From Daucus carota subsp. sativus (Eukaryota > Streptophyta > Magnoliopsida > Apiales > Apiaceae), in NCBI RefSeq assembly GCF_001625215.2, contig NC_030385.2, positions 2,721,135-2,785,134 of the forward strand: a stretch of 64,000 bases of DNA. The letters run 5' to 3'. Within the stretch, counting starts at the first letter, position 1. The number at the start of each line of letters is the position of its first letter. The notes under the pieces are model-generated. The model searched no databases. It was not told the origin of the DNA and saw only the letters and a program-made list of their open reading frames with translations. Below are positions 55,879 through 64,000 of the stretch, in pieces. A program made the position numbers and the translations under genes.

Positions 55879-58800
55879 ATGAATTCCAGAGACTTGACCA
55901 TATTCTCAACGGCTAGTTTTCTCGGTGCTCTCGTATCTGCTCTCACAATTCGCTTCTTCTTAAACCCTAGAAAGCATCTCTCCGCATCAAACGGCGTCGT
56001 TGGAGCTAAGTCTTCTAATCAGTCCCCCTTCGATCCTGCCAAACGCAAAGGGTAAGTTCACTTAAAATTTTAAATATTAATTCAAACCATTTTTCAATTT
56101 ATTTATTGCGTTTTCTTGATTTAATTAGTTAATATGTTTTTAGTTAGTCGCTTATATGCCATTATTCTGTTGTAATATATATCGGATGAGCAAGAATCGA
56201 ATCCGAAGAGTGATGATGTAATTAAGAAAATGATTGCCGGTAGGGGTGTAATCGAGCCGAGCCGAGCACTGTTCGGCGCAACTCGAGCTCGATTAAAAAG
56301 TTCGGGGGCTCGAGTTCGACCGAGTCTTTAATTTCAAGTTTGAAATTCGGCTCGTAAATAGTTCAATAGGCTCGAATTTGACTCGAAAGCTCGAATGGAG
56401 TCACCAAATATTGACAAAAACTCGAAATATGATCGGCTCAGCTCGAGTTCGATTCGATTAAATATATAAAATATAGATGAATCATGAATTATTAAATATT
56501 TATAAAATAAATTATAAATAATAAAGGCTTGATAATACGTTTAAATAGCTCGAGCTCGGCTCGATTATTATTGAGTCAAATTCGAATATTGTACGAGCCG
56601 AGCTTGAGTAGCTCACGAACAGTTTGACTCATGTACACCCCTAATTGCAGGTATATATCATGGGACGATTATTTCATGTCTATCGCGTTTTTATCGGCTG
56701 AGAGGTCTAAAGATCCCAATAGACAGGTCTCATTTATTTCCACAATTTTCTAATTTTGTTTCGATATCGAATTCTGTTACAGTAAATGTATGCCTCTACT
56801 ACTCACTCTGTCCCAAATTAACTGGCTTGTTCGAATTTCTTTGGTTAAATTGATCAAAATTTGACGGAGAATTATAATGTATTCAATTTCAATGTACAGT
56901 GCAGACTAAATTAGTGAAGGTGAATGGAGTATAAATTACTCATGGACATTTTAAGCTAATATTCAGTTACCGATTGGCGATTTGTGATTGCACAAGGACT
57001 AGTACTTTGTTTCGCGTTTTCTCGTATATATAATTCTTATTGCTTTTTTTTTACATGTCCATGTACTTGTACTAGTAAGGCTTGGAAAGATGTAAATTTA
57101 ATGAAGATAAATGGAAGCTTTTGTTATGGCTTGAAATTGACTCGACTGCTATGTCTTCTTTTTGTTGGTATTCAGGTTGGTGCATGCTTGGTTAGTGAAA
57201 ACGGTGTTATACTTGGTAAGATCAGATAAATGGTATTGGTGTCTCCGTGTTTTGACTTTTGAAGTCATGTTGATAATTGAACTCTTTGAGTACCTTATTA
57301 CTTGTGAAGCATGAACAATATATTCGTTTTCAATTGAAAGTATGTTCAGCTGATTACTTGAGCTATTTACTACTGGTAATGTTTATGATATTTTTCGCCA
57401 GGTATTGGATATAATGGTTTTCCTCGCGGGTGTTCTGATGATAAACTTCCTTGGTCAAAGGTTAGCAAAATGATTTTGATACTATTGTTATCGACAAACT
57501 GCTGCTAACTCATATGCCCTCTTATATATCAGAAATCCAAGACCGGAGATCCCTTGGAGACAAAATATCCGTAAGTTATAAGCTTTGGTACTTAAATAAT
57601 ATGTTTCAATACAAGGATTTCGTGCAGATACTTGTCATGACCGGATACTGATGTATGCCTCTCTGTAGTCACTGTAAAGATTTATTCTATGTACTCTTTT
57701 ATGCTTCAAGTGTGTTCTCGTGCCTTCCAGGTATGTGTGCCATGCTGAGGTCAATGCTATCTTGAACACAAATCATGCTTCTGCTGCAGGGCAGGTTAGT
57801 TCCAATTGAAGCTGCATTTTATTACACTGCTTTCTAGTCTCTGTTTATTTTGGAATTCTGACTGATGAACTTAAAACCCTTTCTACCAACAATAATGCTA
57901 ACTGTGCTACAATATCTTTATTGCAGAGGCTATATGTTACAATGTTTCCCTGCAACGAATGTGCCAAAATTATAATTCAGGTAATAAGCTTACTCTGTAC
58001 CATCTAGGCATGTTTTTGCACTCTCAAACACAGCCTCAAAAGAGAAAATTGCTACCTCTGATGTCAATTGTCATGAGTCAATAGCTTTCTCATCATTAAT
58101 ACTTTCAGTTTGACTTTAAAACTTGTTGGAAGAGAAGTAAATTGTTGTTACTTGTTAGTAATAAAGCCAATGAAATTGAAATTAATGTGTTGGTACAATT
58201 TTTCTAGTTTTTTCAGGATGGGAATTTTAGGTGTCCTTACTCCAGTCTCGGATTTTCAAATTCTACACAAAAATTGAATGATCTGCACTTATAACTCAAC
58301 TGATGCTAATTAGAGATTTTTGCTTACCTGCTTAACATTTATTATCCTGATGCATACATAAATCATGATATCCCCCTTAGTTCTTTTTCATCGCCATCAT
58401 ATCAATTATATATCAAATTGATCCTAGTTTTAGCTTGTAGCACTTTTTTACTTTCCTGGATTTTATTGTTTGTTTTACTTTGTAACTGCAGTCCGGAGTT
58501 TCTGAAGTTGTCTATTATGTGGAGAAGAGGTTGGAGAACTCCGAATCTGCTTATGTTGCATCACATAAACTTTTGTCAATGGCAGGTGTTAAGGTAAGCT
58601 GCAAGTCTACCCGCCTCATAAACTTGTTTCTGACTACTACTGTCCATCTGAATTTCTGGAAGAAAAAAAAACACTTAATATAAGATCCTCTTCATTAGTC
58701 ATTGAAAGTGCAATATTCTGTTTCCAGCCTATTTGCTTGTGCAGGAAATTTCTATTTGTCAAACATAGCTCTGAGATGATTCTATAATTCTGTTTTAGGT

Positions 58801-58882
58801 AAGGAGGCATCAACCGCGGATGGATCAAATCTTAATTAAATTCGATAACATCTCGAAATCTGTTTCTTCGGAAACTCCTTAA
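55879..58882 (+). CDS. Deoxycytidylate (dCMP) deaminase
   Basis: Nine exons keep frame: 55879-56051, 56651-56726, 57176-57215, 57402-57460, 57533-57570, 57731-57794, 57927-57980, 58492-58593, 58799-58882; 229 aa. The enzyme converts dCMP to dUMP, feeding thymidylate synthesis. Zinc-binding motifs are both present: HAEVNAIL (His ligand plus catalytic Glu) and PCNEC (two Cys). Other conserved stretches are [25 protein letters not shown] and [19 protein letters not shown] VRRH. The N-terminus ([18 protein letters not shown]) is hydrophobic and could anchor or target the protein. Intron 1 carries a 403-bp hAT-like element ending at the acceptor; intron 2 a decayed Stowaway. E2F-type sites lie just upstream. 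Confidence 0.95.
56241..56643. mobile_element. hAT-like element inserted at the 3' splice site of dCMP deaminase intron 1
   Basis: Ends TAGGGGTGTA and TACACCCCTA are inverted repeats. Target duplication is ATTGCCGG (56233-56240) and ATTGCAGG (56644-56651), one mismatch. The body is made of GAGCTCGA / TCGAGCTC-type motifs. The right target copy contains the AG acceptor (56649-56650) and the first base of exon 2. Confidence 0.82.
56802..56929. mobile_element. Decayed Stowaway-like MITE in dCMP deaminase intron 2
   Basis: TA|CTCACTCTGTCCCAAATTAA on the left and GGTGAATGGAG|TA on the right. Ends are imperfect. Confidence 0.45.
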
Positions 58883-59862
58883 GTTCCTGTAGAACTGACA
58901 TCTTAATGTACTAGCAAAGCTAATAGATTTTACATGTGATAGTTCTGATATGTCATGTTGCAACATTTGATGAAAAAATTATGTATCGACAATATCACTT
59001 TGGAATAATGGTTATCTTATGCAGAAACCATTTTGAACTCTCTATTCACCTCTTGTTTCTTTTTTTTGAGCATCAGTGATCCTGAAAGGGTTACTCTGGG
59101 ACCGGAAGTAACTCGATGCCTTGTTTTTTATGGATTTTTTATGTGACAACTCGCGTCAAATCTCGACCCCAGAACACAGGCTACGGTATTCTGAGTTTGT
59201 GATCATGAATTGCATATTAAATATAAGATTTTATTCTGGATCTAATACAGCTTTGCGTAATGACAGTTCTGCAAAATTGAATACAAGCAGTACAAGTAGA
59301 ATACAGTGTTCGGCTTCGAGATAAATTTTATTTAATTTCATATTGTGAGCCAGCAATGTAAGATTAAGTTAAGTTAAGAATCTAAATAATCAATCATGAT
59401 TTTGTATTGTATGGTGTTCTTGAACCACTTCGATCTTGTTGCATGCTTTTGTTTGGCATCAACTTAATAATAAAATAATATATAGTTTCAAAGCAATTAT
59501 AGGCTATTATTTGGTTGAAGTAGTTTGTGGGGTAAATAAGTGGTGTGTATGCATCATTAGTATAGCTAATTATGCAAATCCTTAGTTGCGAAGTCAGCAA
59601 GCCAAATATGACCCAGTACATGCACTCTTCACGCTTCATTACTTGGATTCTTCCTCTTCTTTTCTATTCTTTTATTGAGACGTAGAAATGGTACAAATAA
59701 TAAATGAGAAAATGAATGATCGAATTTGTGAATTTTCGTACATTGTATGTTTATTTTCGACCTTATCAGTACTTGGATAATGGATTCATCATGTCGCTTC
59801 CAAGTCCCCAGCAAAGACAGAAGCACGTGTATAATAGATTTAGAATCACGTGCCTCTCATTC
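58883..59862. other. dCMP deaminase downstream region
   Basis: Contains the 3' UTR. No further gene or clear repeat is seen. Confidence 0.35.
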
Positions 59863-59865
59863 TTA

Positions 59866-60253
59866 GAGCATCTCCAACGGCGTTGATTATAATCGTTGGC
59901 TAAATGAGATCTGTAAGACATTAGGTAAAATTTGCTGAAATTGTAAGACATTTTACTTCAATGGTCTTGATTATATTGGTTGGCTATAATTTAAGAATAG
60001 TAAGTTATTAATTTGTTAGATTGTTAAAATAGAATATAGTTCAATATGGTAATAAATGAGCAATCTTCCTACAGATATTTTACAGACCTGTACAGGTTCA
60101 ACAAATTTAGTCATCCATAGGAGGTTGGCTAAAATTATAGACAACAGCCGGTTATGATTGGAGTTGAATTTTTCAGGCTGTTGGCTAAAATTTTGTATTT
60201 TTAGTATGCTAACTCATCTTTTAGTTAAGGGGTTTAAATGGTTGGAGATGCTT
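59866..60253. mobile_element. Tourist-like MITE (family GAGCATCTCCAAC), copy 2, reversed
   Basis: Ends GAGCATCTCCAAC and GGTTGGAGATGCT. TTA precedes it (59863-59865); the right side reads TTTAA, so the TSD is TTA with one end base lost or changed. The body is the reverse complement of 22983-23377 (CTGTAAGACATTA.GTAAAATTTGCTGAA, CATCCATAGGAGGTTGGCTAAA). Confidence 0.8.
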
Positions 60254-62330
60254 TAAGTAACATAGCATGCGAGGATTATAACATTTTTCCAACACGTTCA
60301 TTATTATTTTTGCTCAACAAGTAGATAAACATTTTAATTGGCCAACAAAAAAACCACTGAAAATGTTAGAAGAGAAATTATGACCTTGAATGATGAAAAT
60401 TCATCGACCCAAAAATGATAAGTTACACAAGAGGTCCCCACTCATACATGACATCCCGAGTTTGATTCTCCGCAATATACAATACAACAATATTGATAAA
60501 TTTTATCATAATTCAAAAGAATATTTAAACTTTCGAGTTTTATCCTTGCCATCTATAATATTAACATATATTTCACTATTTTTTCAAGAATGAACGTTCA
60601 TGATTCCCTTTTCTCGATTATTTGTTCCCCAAACTCGAAATAAACCGCATCTTAATTTTAGCCTTTTGCCGTGAGAAAGAAAGAACAAGGGAAGTCACTA
60701 GCTTTATTTTTCAATTTCTCCTGGTCATTCGTCTCTCATGCTTGCAATCTTTTTGTGACTTCCAACTTTAGGAATATGTTCCGTTCCGTCTTGACCACTT
60801 CCAAGTTGCAGCCTCGCAGGGGCCGCCTGCGTCTTCTTTTTGCTTATTCCCATATAACAATTTGTACTAAAAGTCCTTTTTCCGATTTAAGTACATTGGA
60901 AGCAATATTGAGATTGGAATGGAATCGTTTGGTACGTACTCCACAATTTGTACATATTATACGCATCTCTATTTCGAGTGTGTTACAATTGTAAAGATTT
61001 GTGTTCCAACCACTCCTGCCTACATCTACATCTTATCCAACTGTGTGTTTCTTCTTTCGTCCGTTCTCGGCTGGCAAGAAACTATGGGAGGGACAGTTGA
61101 ATATTTGATAGGTAAATAATCTCGTCAAATTAAAAATGATTTTTCTATTTTGTAAGTAAGTAAAATTCTTCAATGAGTTATATATCAAACCAGAACTATC
61201 TATGGGAAAATATAATTAAAGGAGTGTATTTAAGTGGATCTTTAATTCATTATATCTGATTCTGATTTTATACAAATTATAAATTAAATGACACGGAATT
61301 GATGTAGAGTCTATATGAATTCACAACCTGATAAAAGTGTGATATCAAAAAATATTAAATATATTGAACAATCCAACAAAATTTATCATTTTATAAAGTT
61401 CAAAAAAATTTCATTGAAACCTGAATAATATCACATTTTAATGAATTTTAAATGATCTTGATTGAATATCATCATATTTTAATTATAATTTGGAATTATA
61501 ATTGAATATTATCAAAATTTATAATATAATTAAAAAGTCAAATTCACTATCTCAAAATTCTGATATATTTTTTAAAATCTAAATTGAATACACATAAATT
61601 TTATGAACGAAAAACTAATTATTTAAAATTAAGATCTCAACTGAATACACCTCTAGATTCATATCTATGTTCGCTGACAAAATTCTGTTTTTTTTTTATG
61701 TTTGGAGGAGTTTTTTCGTGTTAGTTAATACGTACATATTTGTATTAATTAAAATCATGCTATTTTTCCTTCAAAAAAATCATTATTACCTTTAGTTTTA
61801 ACTTAACAAACAATTCAGGTAGAGCAAAATACGTGGAAAACCATGTCCACCAAATATATATTGCCGTACAACTTGTAAAATGCAGTCCCACAAACAAGTG
61901 AGATATCTCACTTAACTTGATATGCAAAACTAGCACACCGGTCAACTTGCACAATGCGTGGTGCGACCACAATTTTGAGCGGATAGATGACACAAATATC
62001 TTTGTGCTGTGATATACGCACTCCATCTTTTTTTTTTTTTTTTAAAACAAAGATGTTAATCTAATAATAAAAGGTCATACGGCATCTACACCAATGATCG
62101 AGTCGAACAAACAGTAAATTGCAATCGCCTGTTCTCACAAAGAGACAGTTAAACGATATTTTGAAGAAAATGTATATACAAATACAAGTACCCGCTTCAT
62201 GCATTCTCGTTGAATTACTGGTACACTCTTCATCATGCCCTGATAGAGCTATCGTTTGAGCTATCGACCAGAACTGCGATTTCATACAAACTTTCATACC
62301 AAATCAAACCCCGCTTACAATTAAGAAGCG
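60254..62330. other. AT-rich intergenic stretch
   Basis: Open frames up to 107 codons (60671-60994) resemble nothing I recognise and have no obvious splice partners. A T-run lies at 62029-62043. Confidence 0.35.
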
Positions 62331-62373
62331 AAAAACAAAACTCTCACCAGGGAGAGAAAACAACCTTAGATGG

Positions 62374-62584
62374 AACCACAGAAACAAGAGAAATCCGACT
62401 GAAAATCCACCCACTTGAAATAGGGGAGAAAGACAGCGAAATCTCCGATGGTTTTAGATCTAAGAATCCCCCGAGAATAGATATGGAGCAGAACCACAAA
62501 AACAAGAAAAATCGAACTGCAACTCACCCGCTTGGAAGAGAGACAGCGAAATCTCCGATGGCTCTGGATCTAAGTTTCCCGAGA
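62374..62584. repeat. Diverged tandem duplication, two units of about 100 bp
   Basis: GGAACCACAGAAACAAGA... and GCAGAACCACAAAAACAAGA... are followed in both by AGACAGCGAAATCTCCGATGG and GATCTAAG...CCGAGA. Units start about 119 bp apart. A frame is open over both, but I see no family. The region could be a UTR of a gene beyond view. Confidence 0.65.
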
Positions 62585-62632
62585 AGAAGTATTATTCAAA
62601 AACTAAGAATAAAACAAAGTAGTTAATTAATT

Positions 62633-62670
62633 CGGGGCTTTCCACCGGTGAAAACCGATGGAAGCCCCAT
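62633..62670. repeat. GC-rich inverted repeat
   Basis: GGGGCTTTCCACCGGT and ACCGATGGAAGCCCC pair around GAAA, with one bulge and one mismatch. It lies 14 bp downstream of a TAA. Could be a terminator-like hairpin or a MITE end. Confidence 0.5.
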
Positions 62671-62870
62671 GCGGCTACAACAAGAGAGAGGCTAGAGAGA
62701 ATTAGGGTTTTTTGGGAGAGAAGAGGGGTAAATATCTTTCTTTTCTTTTTGTTAATTAATATTCCTTGTAACGTGATGGATATTTTAATATTTTTGTAAA
62801 ATATAATTTATTATTTAATTTATAATTTTTTAATCAAATTTAATATTTAAAAAATAAAATCGAAAAAGTA

Positions 62871-63080
62871 CTCCCTCCGTCCTCTTTTACATGTTCATTT
62901 TGACTTTTGACCAGTCGAATTGACTATATTTTGACTGAACTTTACATGTATCAGATAATTGAGAAAAACAATATGTAATTTTCAGATTTTAAAAATAATG
63001 AGTAGATAATTTGTAATGTTTGGTCAAAAATTGATCAATTTGACTCTCGACAAACAAAACGTACATGGGGACGGAGGGAG
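62871..63080. mobile_element. Stowaway-type MITE, 210 bp
   Basis: Ends CTCCCTCCGTCC and GGACGGAGGGAG are a perfect 12-bp inverted repeat flanked by TA (62869-62870 and 63081-63082). The centre is AT-rich. Confidence 0.9.
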
Positions 63081-63439
63081 TAACTTTTATAATTATATGT
63101 TACATGAATATAAAAGTATATATATCGGTCCGTAAAAAAAATGTATAGAAAAGAACGTATAGGAATGAATTCGAGGAAAGATGTATATGCATTGTTTTTT
63201 TGTGTTATTGTATGTACAGCAGTGCAAGTAAACATGGCGTTACAAGTTAGATCGAAATTACTGAACTTTAAAAGCGAAAAGGTTTGGATAGTCGTCGGAC
63301 TGTTACAATATTATTTTGTGTTGATTATGACAGTTATCGATATTAATCTGCCGCGGAGAATTGTGATATTCAAAATGATGTTTCCTAAAAATAAACTGAT
63401 ACAAAACTTTTCGAAGAACACATATTTTTAAGGGAAAAT

Positions 63440-63720
63440 ATATTTTTTTGCCACTCAGCTTATTGTGCTTTTAGAAACTTACCATCCAACTAATTTTTTT
63501 CTCCTTTTACTCACTAATGTTAGGTTTGGTTTTTTTTTAGCCACCAACTTAGGTTCGGATTTGATTACTAGTATTATGATAATTTTTTTTGTCACTAAAC
63601 TTATTGCGTCTTTAGAAACTAACCACTCAACTATAATTTTTTTATTTTACTCACTAGTGTTAGATTCATTAATTTTTTTGTCACTGAAGTTAGGTTCGGA
63701 TTTGATTATTAGCATTACAT
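63440..63720. repeat. Tandem duplication, two units of about 138 bp
   Basis: TTTTTTGCCACTCAGCTTATTG.. and TTTTTTGTCACTAAACTTATTG.. are both followed by TTTAGAAACT.ACCA, TTTTACTCACTA.TGTTAG and TTAGGTTCGGATTTGATTA. No coding function is evident. Confidence 0.7.
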
Positions 63721-64000
63721 TTTATGTGTAGTATTATTAAAATTTAGTGGTAGTCTGTAATATTTTGATGATTTGATATATGTTTGTATCTTTATATATA
63801 GTACTTTTTATGTCTCCAAGGTCGTTTACCTTAAATGATAAGAATTTTACACGCATTTTATGGCCTTTAAAAGATGTAGTTTCATATATAACTTTATTTT
63901 TTTCTTCCGAATGAAAATTCAGCGTTTGAATTTTTACACAAAAAAAAATCACAAAAATAAGTCATGAAACTATGTTTTATAAGAGATTTAAATACGCGCT

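Noticed and set aside
60671..60994. 107-aa ORF
   Set aside because: No recognised motif, no splice context, in AT-rich intergenic DNA; chance length is plausible.
62210..62626. 138-aa ORF as a gene
   Set aside because: It spans a diverged direct duplication; charged low-complexity product without a family. Listed only as a repeat.

Overview
The window is nuclear DNA of a flowering plant, most likely a eudicot. Introns have GT..AG borders, intergenic DNA is AT-rich, and there are many plant-type transposons (Stowaway and Tourist MITEs, hAT-like elements, a Helitron, tRNA-derived SINEs, a Copia element). The species cannot be fixed from sequence alone.

Transposon insertions separate seven apparently intact protein genes and one tRNA gene. 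In order they are: gamma carbonic anhydrase-like protein of mitochondrial complex I (minus, 3390-8824, 2 exons with a 4.7 kb intron); CBSCBSPB-type CBS/PB1 protein (plus, 25272-28926, 14 exons); a broken non-specific phospholipase C copy (plus, about 29292-30125); an intact NPC gene (plus, 31152-33173, 3 exons); Mediator subunit MED30 (minus, 33792-37024, 3 exons); tRNA-Ser(UGA) (minus, 37248-37328); RAMP4/SERP1 ER stress protein (plus, 38317-39891, 3 exons, the first holding only the ATG); a short SGR5/IDD C-terminal-domain protein (minus, 47117-47632, one exon); and dCMP deaminase (plus, 55879-58882, 9 exons). I worked out splice junctions by hand, and each model keeps frame through all junctions. 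From memory, Arabidopsis has gamma-CAL, MED30 and CBSCBSPB genes close together on chromosome 5, and gamma-CAL2, NPC6 and dCMP deaminase close together on chromosome 3. The window therefore looks like the ancestral, unduplicated block. The genes share no pathway; their link is synteny.

The largest single object is a complete Copia LTR retrotransposon (9773-22605, 12,833 bp, minus strand). Its two 983-bp LTRs look identical by eye, and it has a GTATT target duplication, an initiator-Met-type PBS, a polypurine tract, gag with two zinc knuckles, pol in the +1 frame, and a third 1480-aa ORF between pol and the 3' LTR. It is Sirevirus-like and seems young. A short motif, CATCAGTTGAA / TTCAACTGATG, recurs in the LTRs, the pol-ORF3 spacer and the linkers of all three ORFs, in different reading frames. 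The element sits inside an older Tourist-like element (9628-24087, TSD TAA).

Other notable structures: a hAT-like element whose 8-bp target duplication contains the intron 1 acceptor of dCMP deaminase; a Tourist MITE inserted into a reversed copy of itself (41449-42244); a tandem dimer of another MITE (45355-46014); a 553-bp foldback element (54328-54880); a Helitron-like element (50426-52119); and E2F-type sites upstream of dCMP deaminase.
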